From positions 3,707,501 to 3,771,500 of the forward strand of contig JAIVEN010000024.1 of assembly GCA_026686845.1 (NCBI GenBank): DNA of 64,000 bases, given 5' to 3'. This DNA is from Adenanthera pavonina. Taxonomy: Eukaryota > Streptophyta > Magnoliopsida > Fabales > Fabaceae. The notes below the pieces were generated by a model. The model was not told the origin of the DNA. It searched no databases and was given only the letters and a program-made list of their open reading frames with translations. The position numbers and the translations under genes were made by a program. Shown one piece after another: positions 37,988 to 50,489 of this stretch. The first letter of the stretch is position 1, and each line of letters begins with the position of its first letter.

Positions 37988-38570
37988 ATGATGGCTGGAT
38001 TAAATGATCGAGTTAGCAAGCAGGGAGAAACATTAAATAGAATACAAAAGTAGTTAAGTCAGCAAGGACAAGGTAGTATGAATGAGGAAGCTGGAGTGTA
38101 TGTGGATTTGAAAGATAAAAGAGATACAGATGTGATAGAGCCAAAGAAAGCCCCAAAGGTTGAAAGAAGACGTATCTTCTTTCAACTGAAAGACTTTTGA
38201 AAGTTTGATCCACTAACTTTCAAAAGTAGGTTGAATCATACAGTGGCTAAGTAATGGTGGACCAATTAAAAATAATATTTAGTGTCATGGATTGCACCTC
38301 AGAACAAAAGGTGCAATTGGTGGTGTTTAAGTTAGAGAGAAAGGCAAAACGATAGCGAAGGCAAGTCTTATTGAGTGTTGAGACTATAAGGGCTTACCTG
38401 GAAATTAAGGAGCAGTTATCGACTGTAGAGTAGACATCCTGGGAGGATTGGTGTACGAAGATCTTTGTTCTATCCTAACAAATGTGGGAGACTGAAGAAG
38501 AGAAGATAAGTTCAATAATCCGTGCCTTTTCCAACTGGGATCCCCATGAGGAAACTAGCAAAGGAAGTTA
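37988..38570 (+). pseudogene. Gypsy-2 gag remnant
   Basis: Starts with MMAGLNDRVSKQGETLNRIQ (37988), the coiled-coil start of many gypsy gags, then FQLKDF and KFDPLTF near 38180-38220, and further pieces in other frames (for example near 38280-38360 and 38490-38560). Many stops and shifts interrupt it. No zinc knuckle was recognised downstream. Confidence 0.6.
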
Positions 38571-40831
38571 AATAGCATTAAGTATAAGAGACAAGGATAA
38601 GTTATTGAGTAATATAAGTTGTAGGAATTGTAAAGATTACATATAGAAATGACAATTGAATTCTGAAGGTTGAATGTTAAGGTATTTTGAAGCAGTGGAA
38701 GGACCATGAGAAAATCCAATCCATTGGTTTGGATACAAAGTTGGATGCAACAATCATAGAGGATGAGTTAACTAGCAGGAGTTTGTATTTGGAGTAAAGA
38801 ATATGCATCCATGAACCAAGATAGTATTGGATAATAAAGGCCTTGGCAATGACAGTGATGGTGATTTCAATACATCAAGAAAGACAGTGAAGAGGCGGTG
38901 ACTGTCATTTGGAATGTCATATTCGTAGATGGTGACGTCAGTTGTCAGATATTTTCAAAATGAAAAAGAAGGTCAAGCAGTGCTGAATGAATATAGGATA
39001 TGCTTAAAGAGGTCACTAGAGTCCTTTATCCTGAACCTAAACTTGAAAAAAGACCTTTGTTCTTTTTCCTGCTAATAGAAGTCCGGATAGAGATGAAGTT
39101 GAACTATGAGGTAGGAGGTCTGTTTGGGAATAAATGTATCGATAAGTTTTGTAATTTGGAGGATGGTCAGTATGGGTTTGGATAAGGGCTATTATGATAT
39201 TCAGTGTGGAGCAGTATGCGCCAGTGTGGGCTTGGAAGAAGATCGTTATGATTTCTTGTATGGCACAATATATGACAAATAAGTTAGAATTAAGTTATAG
39301 AAGGTTGAATAAGAGTTTTACAAGTAGAAACAAATTGCAGGAGATACTTTGGGTAATGAGAATTCTAGGACGTAAGGATTCTAAAGTTGATGGAAGAGTT
39401 TTCGTGACTCTCTCTCTCTCTCTCTTACTTAAAGTGAGGTCTATGAGGGGAATATGTCGTTAATTTATTGTAAAGGAGAAGTTGCCCCTAGTGGATGACA
39501 TTGATCAATGTAATGTTTTAAAATTGAAATGTCATGGGTATAGACTGAAGGAAGTTTCTTTCTTGGTACATCCCCAGGTCATGAGATAAATTGTAAGACA
39601 CTATATTACAAGTGTAATGTGTCGGTTACCCTCAAGATGCCTAAGGGTAGAAGCTTATGAGCTAACCCCTTTTTCCATATGTTGTTGTCTCTAGGTTTAC
39701 CCAGTAACAGCTTTAGAGAATATGTGGGAAATATGAGAAAACCCAATAGGGTATTAAATCACGTGTCTAGAACTAGCAATTAACTAGTTAAGGCTTAATG
39801 CCAGCTGGCTACGCATTTAACACACCAGTTACTCGAGGTGCGAGGCACTAGTGGATTGAGAGTGAAAGATTTGGTGATGATATCAATGGGAACACAAATT
39901 TACTTAAATTCATGGTCTTGGATGCATATCTTCTGAAAGATTGATTAGGTACATTTGACCAGTTAATTCGTACGTGATAACAATTCAGTGATCATGAGAT
40001 AAGTGGTTCTTTGTTTAATGGAAAGAATTCCAAATCTCTAAATGACTATAAGAAGGAAAAAAAAGGGATTAAAGATCCGAAAGTAGAGCTCATATAGATT
40101 CATAAAGATCGAGGCAGGTAGTTATAGTGTAATGGCTGAATTTGATAGGAAGAAGAAATTTGAGTAGTGGGTTGGAACCCCAATTATTGTCAGTAAAAGA
40201 TAAATAAGTTGTGATCATAGTATAACAATGAGTGGTAGGTAGTGGCTTATAGCCTCTCGCTATAAGCATGAGGACTACGAGGTCTGTAGTAGAAATGAAG
40301 TTAGAACGGTAGGAAGAAAGTAGGATGGTGAGGTTAATGGGTGATACAAGAGTATCGTATGAACCTATGTGCAAGAGTGAAGAAATCAGAGTGTGCAGCA
40401 AAAACAAACCTAAGGAGTACATGGATAGAATATTGGAAAAGTTATAAACCCTCAAGATTGAGCAGGTTTATCCCTAAACAATATCGTTAGAGAAATGTAG
40501 TGTAAAATAAGAAGCATGTGGAAAATAATGGCGTAAGATAAAAGGATGTATTTGAGTGGAAATGAGTATATAGTGTTAAAAATGAAAAGAGAACCAGGAG
40601 GACTTTTCTATAGTATAGGAGTAACTAATGATCGGTTGGTTGGTGCGAAGGTCTCGTGAGATCATGGGATTATTTGGAAGAGTGGCCTTGCCACAAGAGA
40701 ATATCGTTGGGACATTGAAGAAGTTATTTTGATGATAATGAGGCTATAGGAATTTTGTGGGCTTCAAAGATGTGATGGTTTTGCCTATGCCTTTGGTAGT
40801 TCTATTTGGTTGAGAAATGGAGGATAAAGAG
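38571..40831. other. Gypsy-2 interior without recognised domains
   Basis: About 2.3 kb after the gag remnant. Protease, RT, RNase H and integrase motifs were not found on either strand. It contains a CT dinucleotide tract (39409-39425). It may be a heavily decayed pol, or a non-coding internal region as in large retrotransposon derivatives. Confidence 0.45.
39409..39425. repeat. CT microsatellite
   Basis: About eight ct units. Confidence 0.9.
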
Positions 40832-41046
40832 TGGGTAAATTCTCTAACAGTTAGATCTTGTCTCTAACGTATAGTTAAGACATAAATCTATAAATAGAAC
40901 TTCATTTGAAGATGTGGGTAATGATTTTACATTGTATATATTGAAACTTTGCAAAATTCTTGAGTTAAAGTTTTTTGCTCTCACACACTTCATATCTTAT
41001 ACTTCAACTATCATATACACTCTAAATTAGAGAGTTCATTTGTATC
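40832..41046 (+). mobile_element. Copia copy B: 5' LTR fragment
   Basis: About 215 bp closely matching the copy B 3' LTR around 50002-50203, including the TATA region ctataaatag and the segment up to agagagtt. The first ~990 bp and the end of the LTR are missing; the fragment joins directly to late gag at about 41047. A deletion therefore removed the LTR end, primer site and nearly all of gag. Confidence 0.8.
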
Positions 41047-41727
41047 TAGGGAAAATACCACTGACAGAAAAGGACCCAAGTAGATTTGGGTACCTAAAAA
41101 GGAAATCTGAACCTTGTTTTGCAAGTTTGTCTTAAAGCAAGAAAAAGCAACAAATGGTATATGGACAGTGCTTGCTCAAGCCATATGAATGGTGATAAGG
41201 AGAAGTTCATCAGCCTTAGAGACAAGAAAGGAGGAAAGGTGACCTTTGGAAGTGACCAATAAGGCAAATTAGTTGGTATTGGTACTATGGGCAAAAATCC
41301 TAAAACATCTATAGAAGAGGTGGTGATTGTAGTTGGACTCAACCACAACCTGCTACTTGTAAGTCAGACATGTGACAAAGGGAACTAGGTATTGTTTGAC
41401 TCAAAGTTATACTTGGTCATCTGAAAAAGTGATCGTAAAGTAATCCTCAAGGCTCAAAAGGATGGTAACTGCTATACCATTGATCTTGATGAACTTCCTT
41501 CCATAGATTCTATCTGTTTAATTAGTAAGGATAATGATAGTTGGCTGTGGCATAGAAGATTGACACATGTTAACGTGAGCCATCTATCAAAACTGATTAA
41601 GAATGATTTAGTCACTGGTTTACTGAAAATCTCTTTTGAAAAAGATAAAGAATGTGATCCATGCCTCAAAGTAAAACAAACCAAATCGTCTTTTAAATCT
41701 AAAAGTGTAATCAGCACATCTAGACCA
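41047..41727 (+). pseudogene. Copia copy B: gag end, protease, integrase zinc region
   Basis: Aligns with copy A 53980-54655. The last gag codons (IWVPKKEI) end at a TGA in the same place as in copy A, and pol lies in the -1 frame. The protease motif reads WYMDSACSSHM (about 41156). The pre-integrase part reads WLWHRRLTHVN near 41545, and CDPCLKVKQTKSSF gives the second half of the integrase zinc site. Stops and shifts are present. It is interrupted at 41728 by another LTR of the same family. Confidence 0.85.
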
Positions 41728-43366
41728 TTTTGATGATTCCAAACCAACCTTCAAGAGCTTGGAATAAAGATATCAATGGAGAAAAAAATTTTCAAGTGAG
41801 GAAATTCTAGAGAAATCAGTGCAAGGATTCATGTAGGATGTTTAGAAATGTTTTGATTTGAGTAAAAGACTTTGATTTGGTGAAAAGATGTTTTAAAACC
41901 TTGATTCTATGTTAAAACATGGAATATTTGAAAAACACCCACCAACAGATGAAGTTTGAAAGGTTTATACTGATCTGTCATCTTGGAAATTCGAACTTTA
42001 GCTTTGGAAATTCTAATTTTATACTAAAACTGAACAAGTCTGAAAAGAGGTCTCTTTGACAGATGAATTTTGACTTGAGAAAATTTGAATTTTGATAAGT
42101 GTCTAAAAGGAGCTTTCAGTAACAGACAAACTTTGGGTTTTGAAAATTCGAATTTCAAACAAAATGTAACTTATGAAAACTAAACAAATTCGTCTGAAAT
42201 TATGTCAAAGTTCATCTGAAACCAAGTTTATATTGGGCTTCAAAATTGCTCACTGACAGACGAACTTTGAACATGAAAATTCAAATTTTAGAAACAAAGC
42301 TTGTGAGTCTGATATATTGATATGTTGACATACGAATGACAGTATTTGTAAATTTGAATTTTGAAGTAAGTCTGAAAAGGGGTCTCTCTGACAGACGAAC
42401 TTTGCCTTTTGAAAATTCGAATTTCAAATTAGATGAACTACTGTGCCTTATAAACTAGCTACGGACAGATAAATTTTGAGATTCCAAAATTCGAATTTCG
42501 AAGGCACTGTAGCAAATTGAAAATACTATTCAGAACATTTTCAAACATGAAAATTCATATGTCACAACATAGAAACATTTTCCAAAGATCAAAATTTGAA
42601 CTTTACTTCATGACAGACGAACTTCGGATATTCAACGTTGAAGTCTTTAACCTTCGGTTTCTGTGAAATTCGTCTGTTGACTAACTGAAATTCAAATTTC
42701 AGAATGTCAGAAGCATTAAATGCGGTTGGTTAATGGATAGTTTTTCATAGTAACCATTGGATAACTTCTCTAACGGATAGATTTTGTCTTTAACGTATAG
42801 TTGAGACCTAAATCTATAAATATAACATCATTTGAAGTTGTGGGTAACAATTTTAACTTTGTATATACTGAAACTCTGCCAAATCATCTACTCAAAGTCT
42901 CTTACTCTCACACTTCAATACTTTGTACTTCAACTTTCATACACTCTATTTAAGAGAGTTTAATCATTGTAAACAATCTTATCTTCATCTGGAAGAAAGA
43001 TTTTCTTGTGAGGGGATATCACAAGGGATTGGGGAAGCACTTAATAAGAGTGCATAGAGTGAAAGAATGAGCTCTAGAAACAGAGCATCATCTTTGTACT
43101 GAGGCATTTGCAAGAAGCCCACTAAATTCTTGCAGAATAGTGGAAAATCTCAAGTGGTGACTTGGGGACTGGACGTAGGTCAAGTGGAGAGACCAAACCA
43201 AGATAAATATCTGAGTTTTCTTCTCTTTACTGCAACTTTTACAGTTTATTCATTTATACTCTATTTTACCATCTATACTTTGCTTTCTTTACTCTCTTGA
43301 CATTTTGCAGAAAATTTTTAATCTTCCCAATTCACCCCCCCTCTTGGGAAGCTAGCTTATCTAACA
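41728..43366 (+). mobile_element. Copia LTR (copy D) inserted in copy B integrase
   Basis: About 1640 bp matching the copia LTR family from ttttgatgattcc to the terminal ctaaca at 43366. The first ~14 bases of the family LTR (tgttgaatcaagtg) are missing on the left, so either the insertion was truncated or the border was deleted. It carries the same TTCGTCTG/CAGACGAA and TTCGAA motifs. It sits between the integrase zinc region (41727) and the integrase core (about 43367). No clear target duplication is seen. Confidence 0.85.
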
Positions 43367-45879
43367 ACTGCAACTATTGCATATGGATTTGATAGGTTCA
43401 TATAGAGTAAAAAGCATTAGTGGAAACCAGTATGTACTTGTGATTGTAGATGATTACTTTAGATTTACCTGGACTTTGTTTCTTTCTTCCAAAAGTGAAA
43501 CATTTGATGTATTTGTAACCTTGGCCAAGAAAGTGCAAAATGAGAAAGGTATTTCTATTGTCTATTAGCTCTAACCATGGAGGAGAATTTGAAAATTCAA
43601 GCTTTCTGGAGTACTATGAAGAGCATGGAATTGATCACAATTTTTCAGCACCAAGGACGCCTCAGCAAAATGGAGTGGTGGAGAGGAAGAACAGAACAAT
43701 TGGAGAAATGACAAGAGCAATGCTAAAGAAAAATGAGCTACCTCAAGTTTTCTGGGCTGACACAGTAAATACAACAAGCTATATCATCAATCGAGCCTAC
43801 ATCAAACCAATTCTAGGGAAGACACCTTATGAGCTGTACAAAGGAAGGAAGCCAAAACTCTCACACTTACATGGACTCAACTATAGATGTTTCATCCACA
43901 ACAATGGAGAGGAGAATCTGGGTAAGTTTGATGCCAAATCTGATGAATGTATATTTCTGGGTTATTCTAGTAGGAGTAAAGCTTATAGAGTTTTCAATAA
44001 AAAGACTCAAAGTATAGAAGAATCTGTGCATATTATGTTTATTGAGAATGAAACTGTTTCCAAGCGTGTCTTTGATGAAGATGATCTTATTTCCAACTTT
44101 ATGAACTTGAATCTTTCTAAAGAAGATAAAATTGAACCTCCATAAATATCTGAATCTACTAACATAGAGGAAGATATTCAGGAGAAAGATCTTGAAATAA
44201 TGAGGAAATGTCTCAAGAACTCCCTAGAGCTTGGAAATATCAAAGGAATCATCCAATTGATCAAGTGATTGAGGATGTTCAAGAGAAAGTTAAAACCAGA
44301 AGACAACTTAGGGATCAAATGAACAATTGTGCTTTTATTTCCAAAATTGAACCTAAGTGTGCTGAAGAAGCCTTAACTGATGAATACTGGATACTAGCTA
44401 TGTAAGATGAACTAAATCAGTTTGAAAGAAATCAAGTTTGGGATTTAGTACCAAGACCTAAAGACCACCCTATTATTGGCACTAAATGGGTTTTTACAAA
44501 TAAACTTGATGAATCAAGAACAATCATTAGAAATAAAGCAAGATTAGTTGCTAAAGAATATAATCAAGAAGAAGATATTGATTATGAGGAAGCTTTTGCT
44601 CTAGTTGCAAGATTGGAAGCTATGAGAATCTTCTTGGCCTATGGATGCATAAAAAACATAATGTTGTATCAAAAGGATATAAAAAGTGTTTTTCTAAATG
44701 GATATATCATGGAAGAAGTTTATTTTGATCAACCTCCAGGTTTTGATGACTTAAGAAAACCAAACTATGTTTATAGACTTATGAAAGTTCTTTGTGGCTT
44801 AAAAAAGCTCCTAGAGCATGGTATGAAAGGCTAAGCAATTTTCTAACTGAAAAGGGATTCAATAGAGGAAAAGTAGATATAACTCTGTTCATCAAGAAAG
44901 AAAATAAAGACTTACTTATTGTTCAAATTTATGTTGATAATATTATATTTAGTGCTACTGATGAATCTCTTTACAGGAATTTCTCTAAGCTAATGCAAGG
45001 TGAATTTGAAATGTCAATGATGGGTGAGCTTAACTTCTTCCTTGGATTGCAAATTAAGCAATGTGATGATGGTATCTTCCTCAATCAATCAAAATATCTG
45101 AAAGAGTTGCTGAAAAAGTTTGGCATGGAAAACGCCAAGTCAATGAGGACTCCTATGGCTACTGCAACAAAGCTTGATATGGATGAAGGAGGAAAGACCT
45201 TTGACATAACTCAATATAGGAGAATGATTGGCTCCTTGCTATATCTAATAGCTAGTAAACCTGATATTATGTTCAATATTTGTATGTGTGCAAGGTTCCA
45301 ATCATGTCCCAAAGAATCCCATACAACAGCTATGAAAAGAATTTTCAAATATCTAATTAGAATATCATAGATAGGACTTTAGTATCCAAAGGGCAATGGA
45401 GAGGAACTCACGGGATATACTAATGCTAACTTCGCTGGATCCAAAATTGACAGAAAAAGTACAAGTGGAACATGTCAGTTCCTTAGAGGATCCTTGGTTT
45501 CATGGTTCACAAGAAGCAGAACAGTGTGGCTCTCTCCATTGCAGAAGTTGAGAATGTTGCAGCTAGCAGCTATTGTGCTCAAGTCCTTTGGATGAAGCAG
45601 TAGCTTGAAGATCTTAAGATTGAGATGAAGGAAATACAAATAATGTGTGATAATTAAAGAGCTATCAACATCACAAAGAATTCTGTCATGCATTCAAGGA
45701 TAAAGCATATTGATGTAAGGCATCACTTTATAAGGGATCATGTTTTGAAAGGAGACATCAGATTGGAATACATCTCTACTGAAGATCAAGTTGCAAATAT
45801 TTTGACTAAGCCTCTTGCAAAAGATAGACACTGCAAAATCAGAAGCGAATTGGGTATAGTAAATCCCAATAAGCTATAA
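43367..45879 (+). pseudogene. Copia copy B: integrase core, RT, RNase H
   Basis: Continuation of copy B pol. Integrase: MDLIGSYRVKS (43382), then SNHGGEFEN where copy A has SDHGGEFEN, then NGVVERKNRT. RT: IKSVFLNGYIMEEVY (44680) and QIYVDNIIF (44929), where the catalytic YVDD reads YVDN. RNase H pieces: GYTNANFAGS (45415), a damaged STAEAEY region, HSRIKHIDVRHHF (45691), ending NPNKL and TAA at 45877-45879. Stops and frameshifts include 43566, 44142 and 44403. It is much more decayed than copy A but alignable throughout. Confidence 0.9.
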
Positions 45880-46662
45880 GTAAGCCCTTATATACATCTA
45901 TTTAAAGTTTCTGACATTAGATTAATACTAACTTTTGCATCGGAGTTTGTTTGATATATGTTACAGGTGCTCCACATAAGTTTAAATGATAACAGATTTG
46001 TATACTAGAGCTAATCAGACTTGCACAGTCAAAAGATGCTAAAGGAAGTTGAAAATTCGAACTTCTAAACCATATCTGTAAGTTTAGAAATTTGAAATTT
46101 GCATTTTAAATGATTATTTGACGAATTTCCATGTTGAATTGTGTTTTTGAATGCCTTAGCATGCTTAACATTCGAACTTAGATGCTCATCAGACGAATTT
46201 CAATTGTTGGCACACTGTAACAGTACTTTCATAACCCTCAAAATTCGTCTGTTGGACAGTGGAAATTTGAATTTCAGAAATAAAATGGGAATACTAAATC
46301 TATTCAAAATACTTACCATATGAATTTCCATATCTCAAAATTCGTAGTTTAGAAACTCTTTTACAAAATTTTGAAATTTGATTTTTTGAATCAAAACTTG
46401 TTTGTTGAAATTTGCTTTCATGATAAGTCTCTGTAAGATGGACTTTCATAGGTAAAATTCATCTGTTGCATCTTTTGCTCATATTTGGTTGTTGTGTGAA
46501 TCCATGAAATTCAAACTTTGTTGAATCAAAGTTCATCTATTTGTTTCTTGATCTCTGAACTAAGCTTATGACAAACGAACTTCAAGATGAAAATTTGTCT
46601 GTCAGTAAGCCTCTCCTTGAGGGTTAATTCATAAATGCTTGAAATTCAAATTTTGACCCCTC
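45880..46662 (+). other. Copia copy B: spacer between pol and accessory ORF
   Basis: Corresponds to copy A 57176-57965. It carries several degraded copies of the CAGACGAA/TTCGTCTG motif (for example cagacgaattt near 46190 and aaattcgtctgttgg near 46240). At about 46663 it is joined to the accessory ORF by a deletion that removed the ORF start. Confidence 0.7.
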
Positions 46663-48734
46663 AAGCTGACTCAAAGAAATCTGCTCTTACTCCCTCAAAG
46701 AAGCCTGAGCCTACTGTTCCTGTTGCTCCTGTTCCTCATGCCTCTTCTTCTTCCTCTAGCACTAAGTCTGAAGAATACCAGTTGACCATGCTACCATTGT
46801 GGAGCAATGCTCATATTTTGGGAGAGTATGCTACCAAGTTTGTCAATAAAAAGGTAATCAAGCCTCGCTGTGTAAATTTGAAAGACTTCCTTATTTCTAA
46901 CAACTTTGATGCTGGGCTATAGATGATTAGATACAAGAATTTGTTAGAAATTTTAGAAAGATATAATGATGAGGTTGTTAAAACCTGGTATGCCTCCTTG
47001 AAGTACAATGGCAAAAAGGAAAAATGGGAAGTGAATTTAAGGTTTAGGACCATCTGGCTGACAGATGAGACCTTCAATGAGGTATTAGAGATTCCCAGGC
47101 AAGTTGGATTGAAAATTGACATCTCTACTTCAAAATACATGGATGAAGTTGAGGCTACAGAAGAGGAAGGAGGTCTCTTCCTGAATTACAAAGAAAGCAC
47201 TGTACTGAACACATTGTTCAAAAGAAAAGAGAACATGCCACCTTTGAGTTTGCTGAAGCCCACTGACCTCAGTGCTAAAGTCAGAATCCTACATTACATT
47301 GTGTCTAGGATTATATTCAACAAAGAAGGCAGTTTCAATCTGATCACAAGGGCTGAAGCACATGTGATGACAGTAATCATGCATGGCAAGTTGATCAATA
47401 TAGGATATATCATCATCCAATGCATGATCAAGGCAAGAGATCAGAGAAAAGATTCTACCATGCTATATGCCTCAATCATCTCCAAGATACTTCAGTATGC
47501 CAGGATCCAATACCTAGAAAAAGGAAAAGGCAAGCCAATTGAAGTCCTTAAAGAGGAAGAATTACAAAGGATGAGAATAGAAAGGAAGGATGGAAGATGG
47601 ATTGGTAAGGGAACTGAGAAGACAAAATAACCTTTCTTTGAAGAAGATGGCTCCCAACAGTAACAAACAGGAACCTCTGGGACTGCTCTACCTTCACAGT
47701 CCTCATGTCAGCCTTCTTAGCATGTCTCTACTCCATCTTAACCTACTCAGACACTGGGGCTATCTACTCCTTCACCTTGGCTAAGCCAACCAAGATCACT
47801 GAGTTGTATGACAGCCTGTCTATACTCATGCTGAGCGTTAGGAATGAGCAAAATGCCAAATTTACTCATCTACAAGATCAAATTTGCTAGTTGGCAAAGA
47901 ATATGAAAGTGGTTGCTGATGTATATGAGGACATCAGGAGTGTCATTCCCTCTACATCAGCTCCACCTGAGCCAGGATTCTTTGAGCCTGTTAGGTCTCC
48001 TACTCTTGAACCTCCAAGTCCTTTTGTGATAGCCTTCCCTGAACCAGATAATGATGTACATGCTACTAAGGCTACTGGTCATTTGGCTACTCCACAGGCC
48101 TCTAGCAATGATGCAAGCCCTAGTCCTCCCTTGGACTATGGCATGGAGGAAGAGACTCCTCAAGAACCAAGTTCCCATGTGCCTATTGCTGAAGATGCTT
48201 AGGGTACAATTCTTTCTATTCAAGAATCTGAGCAAGTGGAGAAACTGGTGACAACGATCTTTACTGCACCATTCATACAAGCTGCCCTGAATAAGGAGAA
48301 AAGCATAGTACCATATATGGATCCAGTGGTTATTACACATAATGCTATTTTGCAAGCCCCAAGACTGAGACTTGAAGAAATATTTCGTCCCCCTGCTCCT
48401 GCTCCTACACCTCTTTCTACCTATGGTCTTTCAGAGGAAAGAAAGGCTCAATTGGCTCTTTCAAGACAAGAGATGCAAGAGCTTCTTGAAGTCTCTGAAG
48501 ATGAGGAAGCAAGCCTTGAAGCTTCTACACATCTTCCTCAGCTTAATCCTGAACTGCCTTTTGTCCCTGTCTCTTCAAGCAATTCCAGTATCCTAGATAC
48601 CTCATCCTGCTATACATGTTCAAGTTCTTGATGATGTCAAAAAGGAGGAGAAGTCATCTGAGCAAATTGGGAAATCTACAGCAGAACCATCTAGCAAGTC
48701 CTACAGCAAGAAGTCCAAGCCTAAGAAGAAGTGA
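46663..48734 (+). pseudogene. Copia copy B: accessory 3' ORF (aORF), N-terminus deleted
   Basis: Homologue of the copy A ORF at 58177-60368. It begins with a Ser/Pro/Lys-rich linker, then YQLTMLPLWS, KVIKPRCVNLKDFLISNNFD, YASLKYNGKKEKWEV, TIWLTDETFNEVLEIP, LLKPTDLSAKVRILHYIVSR, IKARDQRKDST and a Pro-rich, acidic C-terminal part. It ends with a Lys-rich tail (SYSKKSKPKKK) and a TGA at 48732-48734. The longest intact frame is 46923-47630. Breaks include the stop at 46920, a frameshift near 47630 and the stop at 48200. The ordered match to copy A shows that the ORF is a family feature, not a chance frame. Confidence 0.75.
48639..48653 (+). promoter_or_regulatory. Copy B internal polypurine tract
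   Basis: aaaaaggaggagaag near the end of the aORF, at the position matching 60273-60287 in copy A. A second, gagggggaa, lies near 48933. Confidence 0.55.
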
Positions 48735-48996
48735 TTAAATCTTAGGATTGCTTGGTCCATCTTGTATTGTTGTTTATATCTTTTTCTCTTTTAAAATGAA
48801 TGACATTCTTGCCTTTAAATTTTGTGTTTGCAATGTCATATCTCTGTACTGAAACTTTGAATGAATTAATGAGATTCTCTATTTGATCTGTTGTACATGC
48901 TATACTTATCTTTGAATTTTAATGCATATGTTGAGGGGGAACTCTTTCAAGCAAACCTAAGTACTAATCTAGTTTACAAGTTATTTTGTCATCATC

Positions 48997-49010
48997 AAAA
49001 AGGGGGAGAA
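48997..49010 (+). promoter_or_regulatory. Copy B polypurine tract at 3' LTR
   Basis: aaaaagggggagaa directly before the LTR start; it would prime plus-strand DNA synthesis. Confidence 0.8.
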
Positions 49011-50489
49011 TGTTGAATCAAGTGTTTTGATGATTCCAAACCAATTGGAGCTTGGAAGCAAGATACCAAAGGTGTACAAAAGATCTCAAGTGAAGAAATC
49101 CAAGCAAAAATGAGTAAAAGATTAAATGTACAATTTCTTATTGTATTCACATGAGTAAAAGGCTTTGATCTTATACACAAATGTTTTAAAAATGTGTTTT
49201 TACGATAACTCATGAAGTATTTGGAAAATACCTACTATTAGATGAATTTTAGAGTGTTAAACTTGATATGTTACTTTGAAAATTTGAATTTTGATGTATG
49301 AAATTTGAACTTCAGATTGAAAATATGTTAGTCTAAAAATAGGTCTCTATGAAAGACAAATTTCATCTTTGAAAATTCAAATTTTGGGAAAAACACAAAC
49401 TATGAAAAATGAAAAATTCGTCTAAAGATATGTCAAAGTTCATCTGAAAGTAAAGTTTAAAAAGAGTTCCAAGTCAGTCTTCTAACAGACAAACTTTGAT
49501 TTTGAAAATTTAAACTTTGGAAAGATAGTTTGTAAGTCAGTTCAAATGCTCTTATGACAGACGAACTTTAGCCTTTAGAAATTTGAACTTTGAATTAGGT
49601 TTGATGAGAGATCTCTCTGACAGATGAACTTTGGTATTTGAAAATTTGAATTTTGAAAAGAAGAACTTTTGTACCATATTGAGCTGCTCACTAATAGACG
49701 AATATTGGGCACTAAAATTTGAACTTCGAAGGTACTATAGCAATATGGAACAACTGTTCACACTTACCAAAAGAACTTTAGACTTGAAAATTCGTATGTT
49801 TCAACATAGAAAAATTTATTAAAGATGAAAATTCAAATTTTGCTTTAGAACAGACGAATTTCGAGGTTCAATGTTAAAGTCTTTAGCTTATGGTCTTTGT
49901 GAAATTCATCTGTTGACACACCAAAATTTAAACTTTGAATGTCAGACGCATTAAATGCAGTTAGTGAACTGATAGTTTTTTAGAGTAAGCATTGGGTAAT
50001 GTCTCTAACTGCTAAATCTTGTCTCTAACATATAGTTAAGACATAAATCTATAAATAGAACTTCTTTTGAATATGTGGGTAATAATTTTATATTGTATAT
50101 GCTGAAACTCTGTAAAATTCTTGATCAAAGTCTTCTGCTCTCACATAACTCATATCTTGTACTTCAACTATCATATACACTCTAAATTAGAGAGTTTATT
50201 TGCTGTAAACAATCTCATCTTCATCTGGAAGATAGATATTCTTGTGAGGAAATTTCAAAAGGGATTTGGGAAGCACTAAGATAGAGTGCAAAGAGTGAAA
50301 CTGTAAGCCCTTTGAACAGAGCATAGAGTTGTACTGAGGCATTGCAAGAAGCCTACCGAATTCTTGCAAGATAATGGAAAATCTCAAGTGGTAGTTTGAG
50401 GACTGGACATAGGTAAAGAGAAAGAGGCCGAATCAGGATAAATATTTGTGTCTTCTCTTCCTTTAGCTTGATTTTCACTTGGTTATATT
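49011..50489 (+). mobile_element. Copia copy B: 3' LTR, left part
   Basis: Starts tgttgaatcaagtg after the polypurine tract. It is interrupted at 50489 by copy A and resumes after the target duplication at 62391. Most CAGACGAA and TTCGAA motifs of the family are present, but many have changed to CAGATGAA or TTTGAA. Confidence 0.85.
50485..50489. repeat. Copy A target-site duplication ATATT, left
   Basis: Identical to 62386-62390, directly outside the two LTRs. Confidence 0.9.

Noticed and set aside
40090..40455. 121-codon minus-strand frame in gypsy-2 interior
   Set aside because: No recognised motif and no neighbour on that strand; judged a chance frame.
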